The position numbers and the translations under genes are program-made. A DNA stretch of 29,092 bases, from NCBI GenBank assembly GCA_035943635.1, contig DASZBX010000097.1, forward strand, positions 1 through 29,092, written 5' to 3'. Position 1 is the first letter of the stretch. The number at the start of each line of letters is the position of its first letter. Below the pieces are notes generated by a model. It was not told the origin of the DNA. It ran no database searches and worked only from the letters and a program-made list of their open reading frames with translations. This stretch comes from DASZBX01 sp035943635. Lineage in GTDB: Bacteria; Actinomycetota; Actinomycetes; Streptomycetales; Catenulisporaceae. Positions 21,211 through 29,092 of the stretch are shown here, piece after piece.

Positions 21211-22143
21211 TCACGTGTTGTTGGCCAGGTTCAGCAGGTCGGCGCTGGTGCCGTCGAACTTGTCGCGGTCCACGTTGCCCGAGACGCCGCTGACCGAGCC
21301 GGTGTCGGTGTACTGCCAGATCGTCGCGTACGGGAAGCCGGCCGGTACCGAGGGGTTGGCGGCGGTGGTCCAGTCGGCCTCGAACAGGGGGCTCTTGGCG
21401 GACATGCCGCTCCAGTCGTCGGTGCAGGTGTCCCACCAGCTCGGACTGGTGTAGATCACGATGTCGCGGCCGGTGTCGGACTTGTAGGCGTTGTAGAAGG
21501 ACAGGATCCACGAGTCCATGGCCGAGACGGACAGGCCGTAGCAGCCGCCTTCGAGGTCGACCATCCCGGGCAGGGTGAGGTTGTCCTTCGACCAGGCGCC
21601 GCCGTGGTCGGCGAAGTAGTTCGCCTGCGAGGCGCCGCTGGACGAGCCGGGCTGGGCGAATGCGTACGCGCCGCGGATCACCTTGGCGTTGTAGGCGTTC
21701 AGGTAGTTGGCGCTGAAGTCCGGGTCCGTATACGTGGTCCCCTCGGTGGCCTTGATGTACGCGAACGAGATGCCCGCGGATTTCACCGACTTCCAGTTGA
21801 CCGACCCCTGGTAGTGCGAGACGTCGATCCCGGCCGGGCCCCAGGCGGCCAGCGGGCGCACGGTGTCCGGGCTCAGCTGCAACTGCCGGGAGTCCGGCTT
21901 GAAGTCCTTGAGGTCCTGGACGTACCCGACGCCCAGATATCCGTCGCCGAGCGGGATCGTGCTGCCCTCGGGCAGCGACCCGGCGGCGGTCGAGGTCGTG
22001 GTGGCGGTCGCGCCGCCCGGCGCCGCGGCGGCGGCGGCCGGGCCGGCGAGGGCGGTCGCGGACAGGGCGGCTCCGGCGACGAGGGCGGTGAGCGTCAGCA
22101 GCTTGCGCTGCACCGTCGCGGTGCTGCGGATTCGGGAGAACAA
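21211..22143 (-). CDS. Secreted GH25 lysozyme (N,O-diacetylmuramidase)
   Basis: The 310-aa protein has a signal peptide (residues 1 to about 39, RKLLTLTALVAGAALSATALA) and a Ser/Thr/Ala linker. The GH25 domain starts near residue 104 with GIDVSHYQG (Asp107), and the catalytic DxE is MVDLEGG (Asp197, Glu199). Tail motifs FPYATIWQYTDTG and NVDRDKFDG are typical. It cleaves the muramic acid-glucosamine bond of peptidoglycan outside the cell. The start is TTG 22143, supported by AGGAGGA eight bases upstream. A consensus promoter lies about 190 bases before it, leaving a long leader. Confidence 0.94.
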   Translation of the reverse strand: MFSRIRSTATVQRKLLTLTALVAGAALSATALAGPAAAAAAPGGATATTTSTAAGSLPEGSTIPLGDGYLGVGYVQDLKDFKPDSRQLQLSPDTVRPLAAWGPAGIDVSHYQGSVNWKSVKSAGISFAYIKATEGTTYTDPDFSANYLNAYNAKVIRGAYAFAQPGSSSGASQANYFADHGGAWSKDNLTLPGMVDLEGGCYGLSVSAMDSWILSFYNAYKSDTGRDIVIYTSPSWWDTCTDDWSGMSAKSPLFEADWTTAANPSVPAGFPYATIWQYTDTGSVSGVSGNVDRDKFDGTSADLLNLANNT

Positions 22144-22334
22144 GGGGGATTCCTCCTGGCACGTCGTTCGTGTGGGTGAGCGCAGGGCCGAGGGCGTTTC
22201 CGGGCAGGCCGGATCGCCACGGGCAGCCGCAGGGCGCGACTGTGTGGTCGACTGGTCGGAATTCCCTCGTGGACGTGACCTGGAAGTGAGGAGAAGGTGA
22301 ATTCTCTGCTCGCCTCGGGTTGGCGTCTAAGGCT

Positions 22335-22362
22335 TTTATAGCAGCCGGTTTTGGCGTGTCAA
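22335..22362 (-). promoter_or_regulatory. Consensus sigma-70 type promoter of the GH25 gene
   Basis: On the minus strand TTGACA (22362-22357), a 16-base spacer and TATAAA (22340-22335) are present. An A/T-rich tract just upstream (22363-22386) resembles an UP element. It implies a leader of about 185 bases before the TTG start, in which I recognise no known riboswitch. Confidence 0.8.
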
Positions 22363-22615
22363 GAAAAACAAATTTCGCCCAAATTAAGGTCGACCGGGGA
22401 TCAACGAACCCCGCTCACGTGCGGCTTTCGGCCTGCCTGTCAAGGACACGCCGTGCAAAGTTTGGTCATATCTCGCCGGATGAAAACCGGTGACACGAGG
22501 TTCGACTTACTGCCCGGCCTTAAGTATTTTGGAATGCCCGAAGAATGGCGGGGAAAGCCGCTGAATCACTGTGCCGGGCTCGTGAGCATTCCACGCGCCG
22601 GTAGCCGGGCCCGGC
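22363..22615. other. Low-GC intergenic segment
   Basis: The stretch between the GH25 promoter and the end of the sigma-factor partner gene is near 50% GC in sampled lines, far below its surroundings. A short open frame crosses it but lacks third-position bias. A palindrome AGCCGGGCCCGGCT just past the partner gene's stop may end that transcript. Confidence 0.5.
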
Positions 22616-23380
22616 TCACCCGACCAGCGGGCGGACCAGGTCGGTGGCCGGGCGGGGGTTCTCGTGCGGGTAGCCGTCCTGGTCGGTGATGCCCTGGCTG
22701 GCCATGGTGCGTTCGACCGCGCTCGGCAGCCGGGGGGCCTGGCCGTCGTGGCACTGGGCCAGCAGCCGGCGCAGTTCGCGGGCGGCCAGCGGCGGGGCGC
22801 CGACGTGGGTGTGGCCGGTCTGCGGCGGGGCCTGTTCGCGCAGCCGGGCGGCCTGGTGGCGCCAGTGGTCGGCGTCGCGGAACTCGCCGTCGGCCCGGTG
22901 GGCGAAGTACAGGCAGTTGGCGGCGGTGGCGTTGCCCCCGCCGGCCGCGAACTTGAACCAGAACCGCGCGGTCTGCGAACGTCCGGCCAGGTGCATCAGG
23001 CAGGCCAGGACCAGGGCGCCGTCGGGGTCGACGTACGGCTGGTTGGTCAGCGCGCCGAGCCGTTCGACCGCCCCGGGGCGTTGCAGGATGAGGGTGGCGG
23101 CCAGGTGCAGTTCGTGCCGGGCCTGGTCCAGTTCGGAGCGTCCGGCCAGGGCGCCGGTGGGCCGGTGGCCGGTGCGGGCGTCGGCCCGGACGTCGGCCCG
23201 GGCGGCCCGGGCGCGGCGCGCGGCGGCCAGGATCTGGTCGGTGGGCGGCGGCTGGTAGCCGTCGTACTCGGACTCGAAGAGCCTCAGGTCGGCGAGCAGC
23301 CGGTCGACGGTCGGCCGGTCCGGAGCCGCGCCAGGCCCGGCGGTACCGGCCCCCTCAGCGTGTCCGTCAGGGATCGTCAC
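22616..23380 (-). CDS. Hypothetical helical protein coupled to sigma factor
   Basis: I do not recognise the family of this 254-aa protein. It is soluble, Ala/Arg-rich and helical. A central part (LVLACLMHLAGRSQTARFWF, then AAGGGNATAANCLYFAHRADG) looks like tetratricopeptide or Sel1-like helix pairs. The GTG at 23380 lies two bases after the sigma factor stop with GGGGAGGA upstream, so the two are co-translated. A role as partner or modulator of the sigma factor is suggested by position only; no zinc-binding anti-sigma motif or membrane segment is seen. Confidence 0.7.
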   Translation of the reverse strand: MTIPDGHAEGAGTAGPGAAPDRPTVDRLLADLRLFESEYDGYQPPPTDQILAAARRARAARADVRADARTGHRPTGALAGRSELDQARHELHLAATLILQRPGAVERLGALTNQPYVDPDGALVLACLMHLAGRSQTARFWFKFAAGGGNATAANCLYFAHRADGEFRDADHWRHQAARLREQAPPQTGHTHVGAPPLAARELRRLLAQCHDGQAPRLPSAVERTMASQGITDQDGYPHENPRPATDLVRPLVG

Positions 23381-23382
23381 GG

Positions 23383-24144
23383 TCAGTCCTCCCCGTCCGG
23401 GTCGCCCAACTCGATGCCCAGTTCCCGCGCCAACGTCCGGCGGGCCTGGGCGGTGTGCGAGGTCACCGTCTTCGGGCTCAGGCCCATCAGCCGCGCGGCC
23501 TGGACCACATCGCAGCCGAGCACGTACCGCAGCACGACCGCCTGGTGCTGGCGCTCGGGCAGGTCGGCTATCGCGCCGAACGCGCCCAGCGACTCCGACA
23601 GCGCGGCGAATCCGCCCGGTTCGGCCTGCACCGCGCGCTCGAACGCGGCGTTGGCGATGGTCTGGTCGGTGATCGCGTGCTCGGTGCGCCAGCGGACTAT
23701 CTCGCCGCGCAGCAGGTCCATGGTGTGGCTGGAGACGTTGCGCTGGTTCAGGATCTGTTCCCAGGCCTCGTGCAGCTTGATCGCGATCTCGCCCGCGATC
23801 AGCTCCGCCGACTCCCGGTCGCCGACCTGGACGTGGGCGTAGCGGATCCACAGCGGGAAGTTGGACTGGACGAAGGCGTCGAACGCCTGGTCGATGTAAC
23901 CGGACCCGGCCATTGCTGAGGGCTCGGGCGCGGCGCCGGATCCGGCGTCGGCCGCGGCGTCGGGCCCGGATCCGGCCGCGGGCCCGGCTGCGGCGGCCGT
24001 CGCGCCGGCGGCGGACTCGGTCGGCGACTGCGGGGGGAGGTCCACGGGCCTGGCCTGATCTCTCGGGAGCGCCGCGACCGCCCGGGGATCGGGCCGAGGT
24101 CGGCGATGGGCGACGGTCGATGGCCCATGATTCAAGGTAACCAT
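23383..24144 (-). CDS. Sigma-70 family (ECF-like) RNA polymerase sigma factor
   Basis: The protein is about 253 aa, with an Ala/Pro/Gly-rich, probably disordered N-terminal 75 residues. A region-2-like segment follows (IDQAFDAFVQSNFPLWIRYA), then a clear region 4 helix-turn-helix (LPERQHQAVVLRYVLGCDVV, LMGLSPKTVTSHTAQARRTL). Region 2 is weak compared with typical ECF factors. ATG 24144 is chosen; a longer TTG/GTG opening to 24177 exists, and neither has a strong ribosome site. It is encoded directly before the helical partner gene. No recognised regulon site was seen nearby. Confidence 0.85.
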   Translation of the reverse strand: MVTLNHGPSTVAHRRPRPDPRAVAALPRDQARPVDLPPQSPTESAAGATAAAAGPAAGSGPDAAADAGSGAAPEPSAMAGSGYIDQAFDAFVQSNFPLWIRYAHVQVGDRESAELIAGEIAIKLHEAWEQILNQRNVSSHTMDLLRGEIVRWRTEHAITDQTIANAAFERAVQAEPGGFAALSESLGAFGAIADLPERQHQAVVLRYVLGCDVVQAARLMGLSPKTVTSHTAQARRTLARELGIELGDPDGED

Positions 24145-24335
24145 GTATCCGGCGCCGTTATTCACACACTTGCCCAAAATTTTTACTCAGCGCGACGAGA
24201 TGATCACCGTTCCCGCGCCCCTGCGCGCCCGCGCGGCGCCGGGCGCCGGGCGAATCAGTGATCCGTGATACAAAGTGCTGACGGGCAGTCACATCCGCCA
24301 CGGGGACCGCGCGACTGGACAGGTGAGGACGGCAG

Positions 24336-25142
24336 ATGGACGATCCGAAGGTGGACTTGGAACTGGACCGGGCGCACTCGGCCCGGATGTACGACTACTA
24401 CCTCGGCGGGACCACCAACTTCCCGGCCGACCGGGAGGCCGTCGGCCGGGTCCTCACGGCGTTCCCGCAGGCCCTGATCGCGGCCCGCTCCAACCGCGGG
24501 TTCATGCGCCGGGCCACCCGCTATCTGGCCGAGCACGGGCTGCGCCAGTTCCTGGACGTCGGCACCGGCATCCCCACCCAGCCGAACCTGCACGAGATCG
24601 CCCAGTCGGTGGCCCCGCAGGCGCGGATCGTGTACGTGGACAACGATCCGATCGTCCTGGCGCACGCCCAGGCCCTGCTGCTGAGCGCCCCCGAAGGCCG
24701 CACGACCTACATGCAGGCGGACCTGAGCGAGGCCGGGGCGATCCTCAAGTCGCCGGTCCTGCACGAGACCCTGGACCTGACCCAGCCGGTCGCGCTGAGC
24801 CTGAACGCGGTGCTGCACTTCGTCCCGGACAACGACGAGGCGTATCGGATCGTGCAGACGTTCAAGGAGGCCCTGCCGCTGGGCAGCGCCCTGGCCATCT
24901 CGCACGGGACCGGGGACTTCACCACCAACGTCGAGCAGGGCGCGGCGATCTACCGGTCCGTGGGCACCTCCACCCAGCTGCGCACCCTGGCCGAGTTCAC
25001 CCGCTTCTTCGACGGCTGGGACCTGACCGAGCCCGGCGTGACGCTGTCCCACCGCTGGCGGCCGGACGAGGAGACCGCGGCCTCGGAGATCACCGACGCG
25101 GAGGCCTCCTGCTACGTCGCGATCGCCCGCAAGATCGCCTGA
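24336..25142 (+). CDS. SAM-dependent methyltransferase, SAV2177 family
   Basis: The 268-aa protein belongs to an actinomycete-specific methyltransferase-like family (SAV2177/DUF574). Diagnostic are the opening ARMYDYYLGGTTNFPADREA, the SAM-binding motif FLDVGTGIPTQPN near residue 73, VYVDNDP, and LSLNAVLHFVPD. Substrates of the family are not established. The ATG at 24336 has GAGG about eight bases upstream. It is monocistronic, followed by a strong terminator, and divergent from the sigma factor gene. The family occurs in many copies per genome, so no link to the peptide cluster is implied. Confidence 0.93.
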   Translation: MDDPKVDLELDRAHSARMYDYYLGGTTNFPADREAVGRVLTAFPQALIAARSNRGFMRRATRYLAEHGLRQFLDVGTGIPTQPNLHEIAQSVAPQARIVYVDNDPIVLAHAQALLLSAPEGRTTYMQADLSEAGAILKSPVLHETLDLTQPVALSLNAVLHFVPDNDEAYRIVQTFKEALPLGSALAISHGTGDFTTNVEQGAAIYRSVGTSTQLRTLAEFTRFFDGWDLTEPGVTLSHRWRPDEETAASEITDAEASCYVAIARKIA

Positions 25143-25189
25143 GCATCCGAGCTCTGCCACGCCGATCTCCTCGCTCGGCAAGGAAAACA

Positions 25190-25231
25190 CCGCCGCGCGG
25201 GTCAGGCCCTGAGGCCCGGCCCGCGCGGCGG
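25190..25231 (+). terminator. Terminator after the methyltransferase gene
   Basis: A perfect 12-bp stem (25190-25201 with 25220-25231) has an 18-base loop and is followed by cggtttggtt. It lies 47 bases after the methyltransferase stop. Confidence 0.75.
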
Positions 25232-25263
25232 CGGTTTGGTTCCCGACTGGAGTGCGGACCGGT

Positions 25264-25292
25264 CACGGTGCCCGGACGAACCGGGCACCGTG
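25264..25292 (-). terminator. Stem-loop terminator after the GH3 gene
   Basis: A perfect 12-bp stem, CACGGTGCCCGG (25264-25275) with CCGGGCACCGTG (25281-25292), closes a 5-base loop. It starts 26 bases beyond the GH3 stop on the minus strand. It has no T-tract. Confidence 0.65.
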
Positions 25293-25317
25293 CCCACCGC
25301 GGGAGCGGTGAATCAGC

Positions 25318-28300
25318 TCACTGCACGACGGACCACACGAACGTGGCCGATCCCGTGTAGCCCGCGCCGTCCTTGGCGGTCACCGTCACCGTGTACGTCC
25401 CGTACGTGCTGCCGGATCCCGAGATCGTGCCGTTGGACGCGATCGAGGTGCCGGGCGGCAGCCCGGTCGCGGTGTAGGTGAGGGTCGCCGCGGAGTTCGA
25501 GTCCACGCCCTGGATCGCGAACGAGACCGCCGCGCCCTTGGGGCTGCTGTAGCCGAACGGGTTGAGCACGCCCACGGTCTCCGCGCCCGGCACGCCCGAG
25601 TTCGGGGTGACGTTCGCGCTGACCGCGGTGTTGGCCAGCGACACGCCCGAGGCCGAGGCGCCGGCCGCGACCTGGCCGGTCAGCTGGTGGGCCAGGCTGG
25701 TGGACCCGGTCAGCGGCAGGTTGGTGGACGCGTCGCCCACCCGGATCGCGTACGACCCGGCCTGCGCCTCCCACTGGTTGTCGGTGTTCGACCAGTCGGC
25801 CAGGTCGTGGATGGTCAGCGGGAAGCTGACCGTCGCGCTCTGGCCCGGGGTCAGCTGGACCCGGTCGAAGCCCTTGAGCTGGTTCGGCGGGTCCTGGCTG
25901 GCGGCCGGGTCGCCGACGTACATCTGGGCCACGTCGGCGCCGGCCACCGAACCGGTGTTGGTGACGGTCGCGGTGACCGTCGCCGTGCCGTTGGCGCTGA
26001 ACGCGCCGACGCTGAGGTTGGTGTAGGAGAACTTCGTGTAGGACAGCCCGTATCCGAACGCGAACGCCGGAGTGATGTTCTGGGCCTGGTACCAGCGGTA
26101 CCCGATGTCCACGCCCTCGCTGAAGTCGACCCCGGCCGCGGTGCCCGGCCACTGCGCGGTGGTCTGCGCCGGGACCTGGCTCAGGCTGCTCGGGAAGGTC
26201 AGCGGCAGCTTGCCGGACGGGTCGACGGTGCCGAAGATCAGCGCGGCCACCGCGGCGCCGGTCTCCTGCCCGCCGTACCAGTTCTCGAACACGCCGGCCA
26301 CGTTGTTGAGCCACGGCATGACCACCGGGGAGCCGCTGTTGATCACGACGATGGTGTGCGGGTTGGCCGCCGCCACGTCGTTGATCATCGTCTCGTCCGC
26401 GCTGGACAGGTCCAGCGTGGTCAGGTCGCTCTCCTCCCCCTCCGGCGCGCTGACGTAGATGATCGCGTCGGTCGCGGCCTGGGCCGCGGCCACGGCCTGC
26501 GGAATGTCCGCGGTGCCGTTGTCGTCGCCCTGGGTGTAGGTCACCTTCACGTTCGGCCCGACCGCGTTCTGGATGCCGGTGATCGGCCAGACCGTGTTCG
26601 AGCTGGTGACCGTGCCGCTGCCGCCGCCGGCCAGTTCCACCCCGGCGCCGCCGTCGGTGCCGATCACCGCGACCGAGCCGGTCATGTTCGGGTTCAGCGG
26701 CAGGGTCCCGTTGTTCTTGAGCAGGACCGTGCCCTCCTCACCGAGTTGCAGCGCGGTCTGCTGGTGCGCCGCGCTGGTCACGCTGGTCGACAGCGAGCCG
26801 GTGGCCGCGTTGTCGAACATCCCGAAGGCGAACATCTCGGTCAGGATCCGGGCGACGTTCGAGTTGAGCACCGCCTGGCTCAGCGTCCCGGCGGTCAGCG
26901 CGGACTGCAGGGCGCCGGCGTCGGAGAACGGCATCGCCACGTCCATGCCGGCCACGGTCGACGGCACGCTGGAGTAGTCCGCGCCCCAGTCGGAGGTGAT
27001 GTAGCCGCCGAAGTCGGCCTGCGAGTCCAGGCCCTCCTGCTGGATGTCGGCGTTCTGGCACGAGGCCGCGTTGTTGACCTTGGCGTAGGAGCACATGAAC
27101 GCGGCCGGCGCGGCCTGCTCCACCGAGGTCTCGAACGGAGCGAGGTACAGCTCCTCCAGCGCCTGCTGGCTGACCGTCTCGTTGCTGTTGCCGGCCGGGT
27201 ACTGCTCCTGGTCGTAGGCCGCGGTGTGCTTGACCATGGCCATCACGTCCTGGCTCTGCAGGCCCTCGACCTCGGCCGAGGTGATCTGGCCGGCCAGGTA
27301 GGGGTCTTCGCCGTAGGTCTCGTAGGTCCGGCCCCAGCGCGGGTCGCGCACCAGGTTGGTTGTCGGGCCGAGCGAGACGTTCACGCCCTTGCCGGCGAAC
27401 TCGTTGCCGATCGCCGTGCCTTCCTGCTGGATCAGGGCCGGGTCCCAGGTCGCCGCGGCGTTCTCGCCGTCCGGGTAGGCCGTCACGCCGCCGGTGCCGT
27501 CGCCGACGCCGTTCGGACCGTCCTGCAGGTTGGTCTGCTTGATGCACAGGTTCGGCACGGCCGGGATGTGGCCGATGTACGACGAGGTCCCGTCGCCGGC
27601 GACCAGGGCGAGTTCCTCGGCCTGGTCCATGGTGTTCAGCACCTGCTGGATCCGGGTGGCCACCGGCGCGGTGGAGTTGACCCACGAGCAGGTCCCGTTG
27701 CCGCCGTTGCCGTTGCCGCCGGTGACCGGCGCGGTGGTGGTCAGGCCGTAGACGTCGAGCTCGAAGATCGAGTACCCGAACTGGGTGCCGCGGGCCGTGC
27801 CGTACACGCGCACGTAGCGGTCGGTGCTGGAGACGGTGAAGTTCTCCTGGCCGCCGGTGCCGGTGGTGGTGGAGTAGACGTTGGTCCAGGTCGAGTTGTC
27901 ATTGGACACCTGGACCTGGAACGCGGTGGCGTAGGCGTTCTCCCACAGGATGCCGATGCCGCAGATCTGCTGCTGGGAGCCGAGGTCGACCTCCAGCCAC
28001 TGCGGGTCGGTGGACAGGCTGGACCAGCGGGTGCCCGGGTCCCCGTCGGTGGCGTCGGGGGCCGGGTAGTCGGTGGCGTCCTGGGTCGAGGAGGCCGTGG
28101 TCGGCTGGTCCAGGGCCAGGTCCTGCACGCCGCAGTACTCGGTCGGGCCGCCGGGGGGCGGCGGGGGCGGGGGCGTGGTGCCGCCGCCGGTGGTGAAGGC
28201 GAGGTAGTGCAGGTTCCAGCCGCCCGCGTCCTGGTCGACGGTCAGCGTCTGCTGCCCGGCCGCCAGGGTGATGCTCGCGGTGACCGTGGCCCAGGTCTGG

Positions 28301-29092
28301 TACCCGCCGGTGGCCGGCACGGCGATCGAGCCGGTCAGGTTGGTGCCGGAGGAGTTGGCGATGTGCAGGCCGTCGGCGACCGCGCCCGGTGCGGCCACCC
28401 GGACGGTCACGGTGTAGACCCCGGAGGTGGCCACTTCGACGGTGTACTTGAACCACTGTCCGGAGGCCGTCCAGCCGATGTCGTAGCCGCCGCCGGCCGG
28501 TGTGGCGTCCTGGGTGTCCGCGGAGGCCTCGAGGTCGACGCCGTCGGTCCGGTAGCTGTTGGAACTGCCGTTGACCGCGGCGACGTTGTAGGCCACGGCC
28601 TGGCCGCCGGTGTCGTAGTTCGCGGCCTGGAGCGTGCCGGGCACCGCGGCGGGCGTGCCGCCGAACGGCGCGTCACCGGTCGGCGGCGGGCTGCCGCCGC
28701 CGGTGCCGCCGGTGAAGGTCATGTAGTGGAAGTTGAAGCCGTTGGAGTCCTGGTCGATGGTCAGCGTCTGCTGGCCGGCCGGCAGGGTGACGTTGACGGC
28801 CACCGTGGCCCAGGTCTCGTAGCCGCCGGTGTTCGGCACGGCGACCGAGCCGGACAGGTTGGTGCCGGCCGCGTTGGCGATGTGCAGCGCGTCGGTCAGG
28901 CCGTACGGCGAGGACAGTCGCAGCGCGACGCTGTAGTTGCCGGCCGTGGCGACGTTGACGGTGTACTTGAACCACTGTCCTGCGGTGGTCCAGCCGATGT
29001 CGTACGCGCCGCCGGCGAGGGTGGTGTCCTGCGTGTCGGCGGTGGTCTCCAGATCGATCCCGTCCGCGCGGTAGCTGTTGGCCGAGCCGTTG
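25318..29092 (-). CDS. Multidomain GH3 glycosidase with CBM6 and F5/8-type modules, 5' truncated by window edge
   Basis: The frame is open through the right edge, so the start lies outside; about 1257 residues are visible. Order from the N-terminal side: CBM6 copy 1 (29092 to about 28700), CBM6 copy 2 (about 28680-28190), a Gly/Thr/Pro linker (about 28140-28190), and an F5/8 type C or CBM32-like domain (about 28135-27740). The GH3 catalytic and C-terminal domains follow (about 27700-26200), then a fibronectin-III-like domain and a final putative-Ig domain (to 25318). The likely nucleophile is the Asp of ITSDWGA, codon 26991-26989; APEGEESDL may hold the acid/base region. The architecture implies a secreted beta-glucosidase or xylosidase on plant polymers. 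The signal peptide would be outside the window. Confidence 0.93.
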   Translation of the reverse strand, partial: NGSANSYRADGIDLETTADTQDTTLAGGAYDIGWTTAGQWFKYTVNVATAGNYSVALRLSSPYGLTDALHIANAAGTNLSGSVAVPNTGGYETWATVAVNVTLPAGQQTLTIDQDSNGFNFHYMTFTGGTGGGSPPPTGDAPFGGTPAAVPGTLQAANYDTGGQAVAYNVAAVNGSSNSYRTDGVDLEASADTQDATPAGGGYDIGWTASGQWFKYTVEVATSGVYTVTVRVAAPGAVADGLHIANSSGTNLTGSIAVPATGGYQTWATVTASITLAAGQQTLTVDQDAGGWNLHYLAFTTGGGTTPPPPPPPGGPTEYCGVQDLALDQPTTASSTQDATDYPAPDATDGDPGTRWSSLSTDPQWLEVDLGSQQQICGIGILWENAYATAFQVQVSNDNSTWTNVYSTTTGTGGQENFTVSSTDRYVRVYGTARGTQFGYSIFELDVYGLTTTAPVTGGNGNGGNGTCSWVNSTAPVATRIQQVLNTMDQAEELALVAGDGTSSYIGHIPAVPNLCIKQTNLQDGPNGVGDGTGGVTAYPDGENAAATWDPALIQQEGTAIGNEFAGKGVNVSLGPTTNLVRDPRWGRTYETYGEDPYLAGQITSAEVEGLQSQDVMAMVKHTAAYDQEQYPAGNSNETVSQQALEELYLAPFETSVEQAAPAAFMCSYAKVNNAASCQNADIQQEGLDSQADFGGYITSDWGADYSSVPSTVAGMDVAMPFSDAGALQSALTAGTLSQAVLNSNVARILTEMFAFGMFDNAATGSLSTSVTSAAHQQTALQLGEEGTVLLKNNGTLPLNPNMTGSVAVIGTDGGAGVELAGGGSGTVTSSNTVWPITGIQNAVGPNVKVTYTQGDDNGTADIPQAVAAAQAATDAIIYVSAPEGEESDLTTLDLSSADETMINDVAAANPHTIVVINSGSPVVMPWLNNVAGVFENWYGGQETGAAVAALIFGTVDPSGKLPLTFPSSLSQVPAQTTAQWPGTAAGVDFSEGVDIGYRWYQAQNITPAFAFGYGLSYTKFSYTNLSVGAFSANGTATVTATVTNTGSVAGADVAQMYVGDPAASQDPPNQLKGFDRVQLTPGQSATVSFPLTIHDLADWSNTDNQWEAQAGSYAIRVGDASTNLPLTGSTSLAHQLTGQVAAGASASGVSLANTAVSANVTPNSGVPGAETVGVLNPFGYSSPKGAAVSFAIQGVDSNSAATLTYTATGLPPGTSIASNGTISGSGSTYGTYTVTVTAKDGAGYTGSATFVWSVVQ

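Noticed and set aside
22144..22334. c-di-AMP (ydaO-type) riboswitch before the lysozyme
   Set aside because: The conserved blocks I would expect could not be found in the leader; only its length and gene context fit.
22351..22689. 112-codon plus frame in the low-GC intergenic segment
   Set aside because: No codon bias, it runs antisense into the end of the sigma-partner gene, and no family resemblance is seen.

Overview
This window is high-GC DNA (roughly 70% or more by eye) with strong G/C bias in third codon positions, GTG/TTG starts, GTGA/ATGA gene overlaps and secreted glycoside hydrolases. That suggests a filamentous actinomycete (Streptomyces or Catenulispora-like). I cannot name the species. 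Both ends are cut inside genes: an NRPS at the left and a CBM-bearing GH3 enzyme at the right.

Left part, 1-12,121: the edge of a nonribosomal peptide gene cluster. The plus-strand NRPS fragment (1-2205) is the last module of an assembly line (adenylation, carrier, thioesterase) with an Asn-like specificity code. Facing it is a tightly packed minus-strand operon (9210 down to 2834): the two glutamate mutase subunits (B12-binding S, catalytic E), a stand-alone AsnRS-like class II synthetase domain, a stand-alone glutamate-synthase FMN domain, and SbnA/SbnB homologues that make 2,3-diaminopropionate. The set looks like an amino-acid supply line converting glutamate to 3-methylaspartate (perhaps amidated to 3-methylasparagine) and phosphoserine plus glutamate to diaminopropionate. 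A TrmB/LuxR-type regulator (9494-10489) lies upstream. Across a 430-bp control region full of inverted repeats is a divergent, plus-strand gene for a diverged leucyl/phenylalanyl-tRNA transferase homologue, preceded by a coupled 18-codon upstream ORF with rare codons. A small secreted peptide follows, ending exactly in a 172-bp palindromic, MITE-like element.

Middle, 12,432-20,894: a giant LuxR (LAL) ATPase regulator. Convergent with it is a minus-strand four-gene operon: ABC ATPase, ABC-2 permease, histidine kinase, NarL-type response regulator, a typical export or self-resistance module. Then comes a divergent pair, an NmrA/SDR oxidoreductase and a TetR repressor, sharing a very readable promoter-operator in which a palindrome fills the spacer of a TTCACA-N17-TATAAT promoter.

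Right part, 21,211-29,092: general actinomycete genes. These are a secreted GH25 lysozyme with a strong consensus promoter and a long leader, a sigma-70-like factor with a coupled helical partner gene, an SAV2177-type methyltransferase, and a large secreted GH3 glycosidase with at least two CBM6 domains and one F5/8-type (CBM32-like) domain. No tRNA, rRNA, CRISPR array or intact transposase was recognised. The most unusual content is the amino-acid operon together with the diverged tRNA-dependent transferase.
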